Assembly: GCA_008802785.1 (NCBI GenBank)
Contig: VUYT01000023.1
Location: 62,001 to 126,000, forward strand
Reading direction: 5' to 3'
DNA length: 64,000 nucleotides
DNA from: Symmetrospora coprosmae
Taxonomy: Eukaryota > Basidiomycota > Cystobasidiomycetes > Symmetrosporaceae
In this document: piece after piece, positions 42,710 to 53,767 of the stretch
Layout: every line of letters begins with the position of its first letter
Numbering within the stretch: the first letter of the stretch is position 1
Notes under the pieces: model-generated
The model's input: the letters and a program-made list of their open reading frames with translations, nothing else
The model's database searches: none
Told to the model about the DNA's origin: nothing
Translations under genes and position numbers: made by a program

Positions 42710-43721
42710 GATGGCATAGTGTGGACGCACAGGCTTCCAAAGACATTGTGAGCGAGGATAGGGTCTGTGGCGTAAGATTGGATTGGATGTGAATGCAGAG
42801 GAGAGGAGAAGAAGAGATAGCCGTCAATTGTGCTTATAGGGGGAGCAGCTCGGCGATCCATGGCGTTCATCGATGCGTGCATGCTGTCCCTCTGCGATAT
42901 GACTTCGCGGTTTCGTTCGTGCGAGCGCCTCAGCGAAGTCGGCAGCGAGCTCGCACCGAGTAGTCTCGGAGCGGGCGGAGGCGCACCGTCCCGAAGGAAA
43001 GCACCAATATTCGGGCTGTGTTACAGCAGTGTAATGCCGCTCCTCGTTGCCGATGATCCCTCTTCTCGCATCGACATGGTGCCCCGAGACGCCTTGACGC
43101 GGACGTCAAGCGATGGCGAATTGAGATGAGCGGTTGGCCCGCAGCGAGCTCGAGCTCGGGAGCCGTCGTAGCTGGGCTTCCCGATTACGCCGTGACATGC
43201 CGCAACAAGACGTCTAATCTATGGCCTGGCATCGCGGTAGAGCTCATCAATCGGCTCCGCTACGCTTACAGCGTGTCAACATTGCTGCTCCAGCTGGCCT
43301 GCTGCACCGAAAAGCCGAGGTCCATGGCCACCACCGCTTGGCGACATGCCGTTCGGAATGGCCGGGCCTCATGAGCTCGTCACCAGATTACAATGGCACT
43401 ACGCGCACACGCGCTTCGCTAACCGATGGATCAGTGTCTGCCATCGCCTTGAACGGCGACCGATCTTCCCTTCCAAAGAGGGCGGGAGGGTGCCTTCTGA
43501 CATGACCCTGAGGGTGCCGGAAGTGCTGCCAGATCACCTAAGCGACTGATTGGATTGAGGGACACCCTGGAGGCGAGCATGGAGGAAAGCGATGGCCAGC
43601 TGATGACTGTCCGTCTCTGAGGCTCCTCCTTCTCCCAGACCTCCTGTTCTTCCTTCCTATCTACAGCAGTAGTTATAGCCTCCAGCTTGGTCCGGACAAT
43701 CTGCGCCACCGTCTGCGCCAT
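42710..43721. other. Divergent intergenic region, no gene supported
   Basis: About 1 kb lies between the RTA1-like start and the F-box-like start. Plus-strand frames of 60-99 aa occur (42830, 43126, 43221), none with a signature or good splice partners. Confidence 0.4.
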
Positions 43722-45031
43722 GCATCTACTCGAGCTGCTCAACAACGTGAGGAGCAGGCCGTACCTGCTTTCTTCCAAACCTACAAGACTGAGGTCCATC
43801 CATCCCTGCGCCGTCGTTCACCCAGAACGTTGTCTCGGAGCTCCTCCTCTCATACACGCCCGCCGAGGCTTTATCCCGACTCTGCTGCGTCAATCGCAAG
43901 GGCAAACAGCTTGTCGAGACGTACTATACGCACCGCTTCCGCTGCCTGGTGGCTACGTACTTCACGGACGTCGACGCGTTCCTCGAGCTCTTGCGAAAGG
44001 CAGAAGGCTGCATCACCGGCTCATCAGCGCTTAAGCTGCTCGTGAACGACGCAGCCGGGACTTGGACGGTGAGAGCGTGCATGCAGGGTGACTTTATCTG
44101 AAGCTATATGCTCACATCCTTCTGCACGGTGCAGGCGAAAGACCTCGACATCTCGGTCCCTTCTGGCCAGTCGTGCCACATCTGCTCGTTTCTGCAGACA
44201 GAGGGGTATGCGGTTGCCGAGGGCGAGGCAGACGAGCCCTGGACGAGCACCCGCTTAGCATACTATCAGATGCTTAAGCGTCAGCGACTCAAGAGCGTTG
44301 TCAAGCTCAAGGGCAAAGAGGGGCGCTGCATCGATGTTCTGGAGAGTAGCTCGCAGGTAAGCCCGCAAGCGAATCCTCGACACCGAACGGCAACGGCAAC
44401 GGCAGAGGCCAGCCAGTGTCGGTCAAGCGCGACTCGCGGGGGCTGATGCGGGGATGGACCCTGCACAGGACTGCATCAGCCCGCTGTGCGAGTTTCACTC
44501 GACAGCCGTTGTCAACGCCCTCTACCCGGATAAGCTCACCTGGTGCGTTCCGTGACGTGACAGCCCGCCTGCTGCACATCCGGAGCCAATGAAACACCGC
44601 CCGGCGCTCGCTCCACTAGCTTCTTCCCAGCGCAGACGCTCCGCTACCGCTCCATTCCCAACGCCGCGACCCGCAGATTGCGCGATCGGAAAGCCGTCCA
44701 GAAGTATGCAGAGCGTGGTGAGCGAACGTTGCCTGGATGTCAACGCCGACACGACACATGAGGCCTGTCCTGTCTGACGGCTTGCATGTCCGGACTGTCC
44801 ACACGGGCTAAGGCTGGCTCCCGATACCGGGCTGGAGCGCAGTACTCGAGGAGGATCTTCTGCATGAAGCGTCGTGGAGCGTTGATGTGTCGCTCAGGGC
44901 TCGGTGAGGTGAGCGGCGGAGGCCCTCCCTCATGCAGCGTTCCGGCATCGCACAGCAGGCTGCCTTTAGGGCTGGGATTTGCCTGGTGGGAGGTGCGCGG
45001 ACTCACTAGGAGATGCGTGTTTAGTGAGTAA
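43722..45031 (+). CDS. F-box-like protein of unknown role
   Basis: Exons 43722-43748, 43826-44068, 44135-44356, 44469-44542, 44620-44717 and a less certain last exon to 45031. The start MHLLELLNNNVVSELLLSYT...ALSRLCCVNRKGKQLVETYY is F-box-like. It continues FRCLVATYFTDVDAFLELLR, GCITGSSALKLLVNDAAGTW, AKDLDISVPSGQSCHICSFL, YYQMLKRQRLKSVVKLKGK and LYPDKLTCFFPAQTLRYRSI. Basidiomycetes carry many such proteins, in which an F-box-like start precedes a region with a GSSAL...DLDI pattern reminiscent of nucleotidyltransferase folds; I cannot say whether it is active. The 3' end is the weak point: the last junction (near 44763) is chosen only because it keeps the frame open. Confidence 0.62.
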
Positions 45032-46078
45032 CGAGGAAGTATATCGCGCCACACACCATACATCTAGGTCTCGGCTCTCAGAGCAGCAGCACGGGAGGCC
45101 TGTAATTTGCACATTGTCTGATATTATACAGGATTGCTGCGACCAAACGGACGCGATCGATGACCTCTTCCTTCTTGTAATGGGTAGGTCGGTCATCTTG
45201 TCAGGTGTATTTAAGATAAGAGTGTAGACGGATGCGGAGCCCCTACGAGCGAGGCGAGGATGAAACGGACTGGGGTGGGAGGGAGATGCTTCTGTGGCCC
45301 TGGCAACGCGCAGAGCAGGCCGGGCCAGTATGCGATGCCAAGCATCCGCTAGTGACTACAGCAGCTAAAGCAGACAAGGCGAAACGAATGTCCGTTCGCT
45401 GAGTGGAGAAGTCGGCCATGGGGAGCGGGCGAGCAAGCTTGTGCCAATCTGGCTTGGCTTGGCCGACTAGGCGACAGGCCGGCAGCTGCCTGTGCCCGAC
45501 TAGCGCAGTCCGGGGACCGGTCGAGAGGTCCAGCAGCATGAATGGGAGATGAGTTCGGAGCCAGAACTGAGCTTGAGGCTGTGCTCGGGGTATCGAAGAG
45601 GTTGTGGCGGGACGGAGGAAGCAGGGCTGGCCGCGGCTGACCGATACGCGTGCGCGAAAGAACGTTGCGACAGACGGAGTCCGTCCGTTCCTGTGCGCCT
45701 GACATGCTTCCCCATTCCTGCTCTGGTCAGAGGCAATGTGGTCGTGCTGGCGGCTGGCGGCTGGCGGCTGGCGGCTTGGGCTAGGAAGCCGGCAGGAACT
45801 GTCTGGCTCTCATGGACGACAGCTGGTCCGACGCTCGGAGGCGACGTTGTGAACCAGCAGGCGGGACGGGCCGATTGAAAGAGGGTTGGGAAGGCGCTAG
45901 CCTGGGCGCAGAGGTATATATGGGGGTCGGGAGATGAGAGCAGGAGAGGTTGGCGATGCAGGGCAATGCAGGATGACGACGTTCGAGTGGGTGCCAGGAA
46001 GCCGATGGTGGACCTCGCCCGCAGCAAGACGATGACGCGAGAGCGAAGTTGGTCGGCTCGGGACGTGCTGCGCCCCGC
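45032..46078. other. Convergent intergenic region between the F-box-like gene and PP2A-B55
   Basis: No supported gene in 1.05 kb. A minus-strand frame of 175 aa (46027-45500) starts 52 bp past the PP2A-B55 stop. It has no domain and a composition typical of random GC-rich sequence. A GGCTGGC tandem lies at about 45748-45777 and a TATATA motif at about 45914. Confidence 0.45.
45748..45777. repeat. GGCTGGC tandem repeat
   Basis: Four near-perfect copies of a 7-mer ggctggc lie in the intergenic region. Confidence 0.75.
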
Positions 46079-48357
46079 CTATGACGACGAGCCAGTCGTG
46101 GTGCTCGGATGTGGTTGCGAAGGTGTGCTTCCAGACGATTTCGCAAACAAGAAGAGGTTGTTTGTCGCCGCGATCTGCGAGGCGCAAAGCGCCGCCGGAC
46201 ACGCATCCGGGTGCAGACATCCATACATCAGCCCTCTCACTCCCTTGCACACCGCCATGTCTGCGTCAACAGAGGAGGGGCCCGGGTCTCACCGCAATCG
46301 TGTCCTCTTTCGGGTGCCAGCTCGCGTGCAAGATCTTCTTGTTGAAGTCGACATTGTCCGTGTCAATGGGCGTGCGCGTGCCGTTGGCTCCCTTGCCCGC
46401 TGCGCCGGCTTTCCCATTTGCGCCCTTGTTCTTCTGCGCGCCGACCTTCTTGGCCTTGAATGCCGACTTGTCGGCCTGCAGGATGACGTCCGTCTCTGCG
46501 TTCTTGTCGTAGATGTGGAAGTTGTTGTTGTACGAGCCGGAAAGAATGTGCCTGGGTGTCGCAGCCCGAAGGGACGTGAGTCAGCGCGCGCCCAGAGTGC
46601 ATCTACGTGCTAAGGAACGACGGGAGCGAGTGCGACGGGCGACTGACTCTCCATCCCCAGACCAGGTGCATTCGAACTTGTCGAAGATGCAATCGTTCTC
46701 GTACAGATCGCAGAGCTTGGGCCGGAGGTGGTCGTGCACGTTGATGGTTTTGAGCGGCTTCGAGTCCATGTTGATGTCCCAGATGCGGAGGGTGAGGTAG
46801 TCGCGCGAAAGGATGTACCGCCCGTCCCGGCTGAACTTTACGTCGCTGACGGACGAGATGATTTCGCTGAAGAACGACTTGTTAGACGGGTCTTCCTCTT
46901 CTTCGTACACTGCAGGCGGGACGGCAACAAGCACCGCGCTTCAGCACGGTCAGGACGCCACGGGCGCCCGGTAGTAGCAGAGCAGGACGCACTCTTTGCG
47001 TGACTGTCGCATAGCGCCGAGTCGCGCATGTCGGCGAGCTTGACTGTGCCCTTTGAGCTCGAGTAGCAGAAGAGGTTGCACGAGGATGGGTGAAATTCTG
47101 CGGCCGTGATGACCTCTGTCAGCTCCTCCATGTTGACGGGCTTGATGTCGAGGATGTCTGCAGAATCCAGACAAGCGCACAATCGAATGTCAGCAGATGC
47201 ACACCAGAATGGACAGGGTGCACCGAAGCAGCTCGACTCGAGCTCGAGCTCCAACGCGCAACGCACTAAAGCTCTGGTCGCTGATGTTTAGATTCCACAG
47301 GTTGATGCGGAGGTCGTCTGCGGACATGTACGTCTCTCCGTCGCTGTTGATGCTGACCGAGTTGACATGGTACGCGTGTGCGTTTGCATAGACCTTGCGC
47401 GGGACGGCAGCGACAATGTTGTCGTGGAAGGCCATGCGGGGCAGGCGGAGGGAGGGGATGACGCCGCTGTTGGGGTCCGTGGGGAGCGTCGACGAGGCGC
47501 CAACGTGGTTGCCGTTGCTCGTGCTGCCCGTGTCTGCATTTGCGCTCAGAGGTGATGGCGTCGCGTTCGGGTGAAAGTCGGACGTGTTGAGCGAGCCGGA
47601 GGAGAGGGATGACGCGGACAGGTTGTTTTCGGCCACGACGCGCAACGACTTTTCAAAGACCTTCCACAGCTTGATGGTCTTGTCTGTGTCCATCAGAGCG
47701 GAGCGGGAGAGCACGGGGAGATTGTCATCAGTCTATGGCGTCCTTCCCTCTCTGCAGTCTCTGTCCCGTCGTCGACCAGCCAAGGCCCGACCGAGAAGAC
47801 GATGCCTGCCTGCCTGCCTGTCCATGTCACAGCGGGAATCTGTACAGCACACCACAACGCACCGTTCGTCGAGAGCAAGAAGTGAGCCTGGTTCTGCCTC
47901 CTGCACCACCTGATCTTGTTGATCTTCTCCTCGATTTCGAGCGATTTGAGGTAGTCGAACTCTGGCTCGTGCGACTGAAACTCGGTGTAGAACTTGTACT
48001 CGCACGTCTGCTTCTTGCTCTCGTGGCGCTCAAAGAGGACGACGCGCCCTCCCTTGTCGCCCGTGGCCAGGTAGTTGCCGGTATGGTCGAACTCGACGGT
48101 CGAGATGATGTCGGCCTCGGTCACGTCGTCGACCTAGCGAGTAGAGCGAGTGCGCAGCACGAGCGACGAGCGACGAGCGGCAGCCGTGCGCGGAGTTCAT
48201 GGAGCATGGAGAAGAGCATTGCACATCAGCACCAGCTATGTCCCCCCTCGTTTGCAGCAGATCCGTCCGCCCCCGCCCGCACCTCGCCCTTGTCGCCAAA
48301 GCACTGGGCGAACCGGAAACCCGACGAGTCTGCGTCAATCATGGTCGGGGTGGCCAT
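46079..48357 (-). CDS. CDC55: Serine/threonine phosphatase 2A regulatory subunit B (B55 type)
   Basis: A spliced WD40 protein. It starts [20 protein letters not shown] and continues [57 protein letters not shown] and [11 protein letters not shown], the hallmark N-terminal blocks of B55. Later parts are [88 protein letters not shown] and [14 protein letters not shown]55/Cdc55 directs PP2A to mitotic substrates. Two insertions are specific: a Ser/Asn/Thr-rich one of about 70 residues after [10 protein letters not shown], and a Lys/Gly/Ala-rich one near the end. A last exon supplies [12 protein letters not shown] and a Ser/Thr tail. The stop is at 46079-46081. Confidence 0.92.
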
Positions 48358-49471
48358 CGTTGCTCGAGTGCTCTGCTCTGCTGTGCTGTGTCCTATCGCT
48401 GTCCTGCAGTATCCTGTATATTCCAAGTGATGGCCCAATGCAGAGAGGCGCTCCTCCCTCCCTCACTCCGGAGGGGGGCGAAGGGGACCACTGGCAGGCA
48501 GGCGGGCAGGCAGACGGGCAGACGGGCATACAGGGAGGACGGACATCCCCATCACCCACACTCCGACCAAGAACTGACTATACAGCTCCGGATATTGTCT
48601 GTAGCCTTCGCATCCATCTGCGCGCTCAGCTTCACGCTGTGCCTGTACTAGCTATAGGCCGGTGGTCCCGGTCCCCGCCTCTCTAGATTTGGGATGTGTA
48701 TATGACATGTATACCTAGATCACTTCGGATGACGGAAAGCGACATGCCTTGCTGCCATGTGGTCTATATGGGTCTGCAAGACGCTCAGGGTGCTCATGAG
48801 ACTCGCTTTGCAGTAGTAGTGGGCGGGCAAGGTGCATGCATCCGCCGGACGCGACAGGTCACGGTACAGTATACGAGCACGCACGGCTAATGCACAATGG
48901 AGTCGGCAGGCGAGCGTGATTGCCCACTCGGGCATCGACATCTGACAGACGCGAATGTCCTCTCGGCAGACTGACGCGAGCTCAATTGGATGGATATTAC
49001 CGGGTCCTCTCTCCCATAGAATACGTGCATGCGCGCGTTGTTGGCCAGCTCGGTGGGGACCGTCAACGCCCACCAAGACGACGCCGCTGCGCATGCAGGC
49101 ACGAGATAGTGCTGCAGCTGGTGCACTCCCACCATGCTTCCAACTGGACAGATCCATCTGCCCAAACAAGAGGTCCTATATACCAGCGCTCCAGAGAGCT
49201 TAGCTAAGCATCATTAGACGAGGCGAAGCGCACAGAACCGGTGCATATACCAGTGTCATGGATCCGTCAATGGGCGCACAGGTACTGAAAGACGCGCCCC
49301 GGATATCTCATATGCAGTAGACGTCCGGGGGACGTTTCCCTTCTCTCGCTACCGTATCGCCGACGCGACGTCCCTCGTGCATTTTCCCCTGCCCTGCCTC
49401 GGCACTGGCAGAGGACACTGCGGCGATAACAGCTGAGTACTGAGATTCCCGAGGAAGCTCCGCTCCATCCC

Positions 49472-49490
49472 TCTCTCTCTCTCTCCTTCC
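49472..49490 (+). repeat. CT dinucleotide run in the ADH promoter
   Basis: A pyrimidine run with six to seven CT units lies about 35 bp upstream of the TATA motif. CT-rich blocks next to TATA boxes are usual in strongly expressed fungal genes. Confidence 0.6.
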
Positions 49491-49521
49491 TCCTTCTCAC
49501 CACTTCATCCGCTGCAGATTC

Positions 49522-49530
49522 ATATATATA
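49522..49530 (+). promoter_or_regulatory. TATA box (ATATATATA) of the ADH gene
   Basis: An ATATATATA motif lies about 120 bp upstream of the ADH ATG, preceded by a CT run. The spacing suits a short untranslated leader. Confidence 0.55.
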
Positions 49531-49648
49531 CACCTCTCCGCACATCCTAGTGAGTCGAGAAAGCGTACTGCTCTCTGCACACCTGCCCACCAGCCAGCCC
49601 GTGGCTGATCCATATCACCACACGACTTGGCCTCTCCCAAAAAGCATC

Positions 49649-51097
49649 ATGTCGTACCCGGAGCAGTTCACCGGCTGGGCCGCAAAGTCCAAGGACGTCC
49701 TCGAGGGCAAGTTCGAAAAGTGGAGCTACACTCCCAAGGTGCATAGCGTCTGCCTCTATCTCTCCAGCCGGCCCCCTAGGCCGCAGCATCGCCGCCAGTT
49801 GAACCCCAAGCTGATGGACAGCGAGCTTCTCTTGCCCATTGCCAGCCCTGGGAGGAGACTGACGTCGACATCAAGATCCAGTACTGCGGCATCTGCGCAT
49901 CTGACCTGCACACCGCCAGCTCCGGCTGGGGACAGGTCGAATACCCTATCGTCGTCGGCCACGAGATCGTCGGAGAGTGAGTACGCAGCAGATCACCCAG
50001 CACCACGAGGACAAATTGAACCGACTTGAACGATATCCAAACCTGCAGGGTCGTACGTGTCGGCGACAAGGTCAAGCACGTCAAGGTCGGCGACATTGCC
50101 GGCGTCGGCGCCCAGTGCGGCAGCTGCCTCGGCTGCCCGCCCTGCAAGTCCGACAAGGAGCCGTACTGTGACAACGGCCAGGTTGGCACGTACAACGGCA
50201 AGGTGGGTCATCTCGCGACCTGACCTGCGCGACCCACACCTCGCTGACCTCGTCAATGTCACCACGGGTCGACGGCGCTGACAAATTGTGACCCCCGTGC
50301 TACAGTTCTACCTTGACGGACCGGCAAAAGGAGCGCGTTCGCAGGGCGGATACAGCTCGCACAACAGAAGTCCTGGTCATTTCGTAGTCAAGCTCCCAGA
50401 CGGCCTTGACCCCGCTGTGGCCGCCCCGGCTCTTTGTGGCGGTGTAACTGTGTACAGCCCGCTCAAGAAGTATGGCGCTGGTACCACTGCGAAGGATGTC
50501 GGTATGTACCACAGGCTCCATCACTTCATAGTCGTCTCGTTCACGGCTAACTCGACGGGTCATTCTACAGGAATCATCGGCCTTGGAGGACTTGGGCACT
50601 TTGGCGTTATTTTCGCCGCACACATGGGCGCCAACGTCACGGTTGTCTCGCACAGCCACTCCAAGGAGGAGGACGCCAAGAAGATGGGAGCTACGCGCTT
50701 CATCGCTACGCACGGCGATGGCGACGTCTTCAAGAAGAACAGGCGCTCGCTCGACCTCCTCATCTGCACGACCAACGACTCGAAGATGCCGCTTTCCGGC
50801 TACCTCGACCTCCTCCGCCCCGGAGGCACGCTCTGCTTCGTCGGACTGCCCGAGGGTGGCATCCCGCAGATCAGCCCGGCGCAGTACATTCTCGGCAACA
50901 AGCACGTCTGTGGCTCCGCCATTGGCAGCCCCGCCGAAATCACCGAGATGCTCGAGCTCATGAAGTCTGAAAAGATCAGCGGATGGGTCAAGAAGTGGTC
51001 CATGGACGATGTCAACACGGCTGTGCCGTCGATGCACAAGGGTGACGCTAGATACCGCTACGTGCTTGTCAACGAGGAGAACGGTGGAAAGCTCTAA
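49649..51097 (+). CDS. Zinc-dependent NADP alcohol dehydrogenase (ADH6/cinnamyl alcohol dehydrogenase type)
   Basis: Spliced medium-chain dehydrogenase of about 360 aa. Catalytic zinc ligands sit in YCGICASDLHTASSGWG and VVGHEIVGEVVRVGDKV; the structural zinc loop is CGSCLGCPPCKSDKEPYC. The cofactor fold has GIIGLGGLGHFGVIFA followed by VVSHSHSKEEDAKKMGA, whose Ser after the second strand favours NADPH over NADH. The middle has GGVTVYSPLKKYG and the C-terminus SPAEITEMLELMKSEKI. Yeast Adh6/Adh7 of this family reduce aldehydes such as cinnamaldehyde and furfural. The gene has a TATA box and CT run upstream and faces two MATE exporters at its 3' end, which fits a detoxification role (inference). 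Confidence 0.92.
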
Positions 51098-51268
51098 ATC
51101 AGACCAGTGACCAGATAAGCCCAAGTACGGTAGACCAAAACTATCACTATAGATGCATGCAATGCCAAGAAAGCCCGCGCAAAAGTCATGCTGGCGGGAT
51201 GGCTAAGAACGAGTTGCGCGAACGCGAATGGTGAACAACAGCTGGTAATACACCGGCAGAAGGAGGAT

Positions 51269-53374
51269 CTACAGGTCCGAGCTATTCCGCTCTTCCTCAT
51301 CTCGCCTCGCTTGCAAGAACGCTTCCGTAGCTTCTGACTGTTCCCGTGCCTTGCTTGCTCGGTGCTGCCAATCAACCCTGACGCGTGCCTGCACGTCAGC
51401 TCGGTTCCGCAGAGTCCGCACGAGACACACTCACCGATGCACAAAGAAGGCGTCCAGACTGGCGTTGATGATGAGTGCAACGACGAGGCCCAGCCATAGC
51501 CCGCGAATACCCATGTCTCTCTTGAAGCAGAGGAACATTCCAAGGGGCAGACCGATTGGGTAGTAGCTGATGATATTCGCCTGGGCAGCAAGCGCAGCCA
51601 GGCCGGATCCACGCAGGATGCCTTGTGCGCTGCCCGTGAGACAGTCCGCGATCTGGAACACCGCGATGAGCGGGATCTGACAGGAGAAGGCTACGTGTCA
51701 GCAGCGTCGGCCTCGCGAGCGACGGGAGGGAAGCTGCACTCACGATATCTGCCACGAGCGCGTTGACCTGATCGTCCGTGGTGAAGAGGTGCCCGATCCT
51801 ACTCCTCGACGCGAGCAGGACAATCACGTTCATCAGACCGAGTGCGATACCAGAAAGCCATACGACTTTTGCTGCCAGCTTGGCTCTCCGGGGCAATTGT
51901 GCGCCCAGGAGGTTGCCGCTGATGACATCGAAGTCAGCCTGTGTGGCTCCCACTTTCTCCCGTCAGTCACCTCGAGGAGCGTCACTCACACCCTGATGCT
52001 CGCGGAAACGGCAAAGGACAACGGGAGCTGGAACAGAATATTCGAGAGTGCCACGCCAACTTGATTCGCGGCGAATTCCTTTGGACTGAGGTAGCTGCTG
52101 GCCAAGGATACCGCGTCCCAGGCGATCCAGTCCTGCATCGAACCGGTTAGTAGAGTAGTGATACGCAGATGTAAGACAACTACTCACTCCGCAAGTTACG
52201 ACTGCTCCCGCTGCACCGAGCCTTATGTTCGGGCCTGACTGGCCAGAAGGAACAGAGTTAGCAGCGGCTCAGCTCGAACGGCATGAGGGCACGCACCAAG
52301 ATCGTGAAACATGGCCGATGACCATCCGCCATAGCATGTGCGGGGTGCGAAGAAGTATACGTAGAATAGCATGACGAAGAACTGCGGAAATTGTGTCAGT
52401 TCCCCTGCGGTGGCGGACATTCGCATTGCGAGCAGGCTCACCATGAGGATAGTGGTGATCAAGGTTGCGATCGGCGCTCCAATGAAGCCTAACCGGAAGC
52501 GAGTGCTGTGGTGAAGATGTAGCTTTTAGCTTGCTGGCAAGCCTCACGGCTGCAAGATGGCAAGCCCGTAACGCACTCGGATAGGACGAGGAGCCAGTTG
52601 AGAACCAGCGAGGATGGTGCTGCAACTAAGAGTGCGTATGTAGGGACGTTGACCTTGCCTTGCGCGAGCAGCCACCTCCGCATGAGCTCGAAGGCCGCTA
52701 GGAAGGGCAGCGAAATCATGTAGACGCGGATGTATTCGCCGGCCAGCCTTGCGATTTCAGGATCTTGCCCAATGGCAAGGAAAATACGCTCGGCAAAGAA
52801 GAGGGTTATCCCAGCCGGGATCATGCAGATAGCCTGGAGGAGACCTGTTCGCTGGACATAAAGTGAGGTGTTCTTGGGGTTGTCGGAGTGAACGGCCTGG
52901 TTGGCCAAAGCTTTGAGGTCGTCAAGATCAGCTAGCTGGCGCACTTTCTTCGGGAGCTGAGCGGACCCACTGTCTAGGGCGCAGCTCAGCCCATAGATGA
53001 TGGGTGAGATGGTAGTCGTCGTGAGGAGTAATTGCGCGATGGAAGCGGCGTCCAATTCCTGTAAACCCGAAATTAGCGCTACATGTCGAAAGTACGCCAC
53101 CACGATATGGACACACCTTGACGCCCATATGCCCTGTGACAACGACGGTGACGCCGCCTATGGAATACTCGAGGAGATGCGTGACGTACATCGGCATTGC
53201 CAGACTCCACAGTGCCTTTGTCTCGCGCCTGCAGGTGCCGGAGTATGTCAGTCCCTGCGAGCAAGTCCTGGCTCTTCTAGGCAATCACCTCCAGCTGAGC
53301 CGCGTTCCGGGCTCGACCTTGCCGTTTCCGCTGGCCAGAGGCGTCCTCTCATCATCGAGAGAGTCTGCCGACAT
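51269..53374 (-). CDS. MATE family efflux transporter, tandem copy 1
   Basis: Many exons. Starts MSADSLDDERTPLASGNGK, then RETKALWSLAMPMYVTHLLE, YSIGGVTVVVTGHMGVKELD, SLYVQRTGLLQAICMIPAGI, YIRVYMISLPFLAAFELMRR with WLLAQGKVNVPTYALLV, RLGFIGAPIATLITTILMVS, FAANQVGVALSNILFQLPLS, VFQIADCLTGSAQGILRGSG and SYYPIGLPLGMFLCF. This is the eukaryotic MATE pattern (yeast Erc1, plant DTX), a cation-coupled exporter of organic compounds. The last exon encodes RVDWQHRASKAREQSEATEA and the stop at 51269-51271; copy 2 ends in a matching exon. It runs convergent to the ADH gene. Substrate unknown. Confidence 0.88.
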
Positions 53375-53767
53375 TATTGTCCTGTCTGTGGAAGTGCATG
53401 GCCTGTCAGAGGAGCTCGAGGGTGTCTTCTCGCTCAGCACGGCACCTTACCGGAGAAAGCGCTCGAGTTGGTCCGGCCTCGTGCGGCCATATTGTTTGGC
53501 GACTGGTCTGCGTGTGAGTTTGAGAGTCGAAAGGAGTCAGACGACCACACATTGGTCGTCGAGCCAGCTGTCGAAGGAAAGCGAGGTTAGATTGTGAAAT
53601 CGGCCGGAAGACGACCTGGCCCAGGCAGGAGGCACGTGGTCATCCTCTCCAGGAGGAGCAGCTCTTTCAGCGACCAACAGATGATCGCGTCGTTGTTGCG
53701 ATATCATCTACGTCGTCAATGCGCTCACGTACATGCATGGTTCCGGCCGTGCTCTTCTGCGGCGTAC
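53375..53767. other. Spacer between the tandem MATE genes
   Basis: 393 bp between the stop of copy 2 and the start of copy 1, with no gene seen. It must contain the copy 1 promoter. Confidence 0.5.

Larger units (their letters stand above)
48358..49648. other. Divergent intergenic region between PP2A-B55 and the alcohol dehydrogenase
   Basis: About 1.3 kb without a supported gene. It contains short CAGG and GGCA repeats at about 48493-48535 (near the PP2A-B55 side), a CT run at about 49472-49490 and a TATA box just before the ADH gene. Minus-strand frames (up to 149 aa at 48720-49169) lack any signature. Confidence 0.45.

Noticed and set aside
45500-46027. A 175-aa minus-strand frame just past PP2A-B55.
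   Set aside because: No domain, no splice partners, composition typical of random GC-rich sequence; more likely 3' untranslated or intergenic DNA.
50300-51124. A 274-aa open frame antisense to the alcohol dehydrogenase.
   Set aside because: It lies exactly opposite conserved ADH coding sequence, has no domain and is explained by the GC-rich codon usage of the sense gene.
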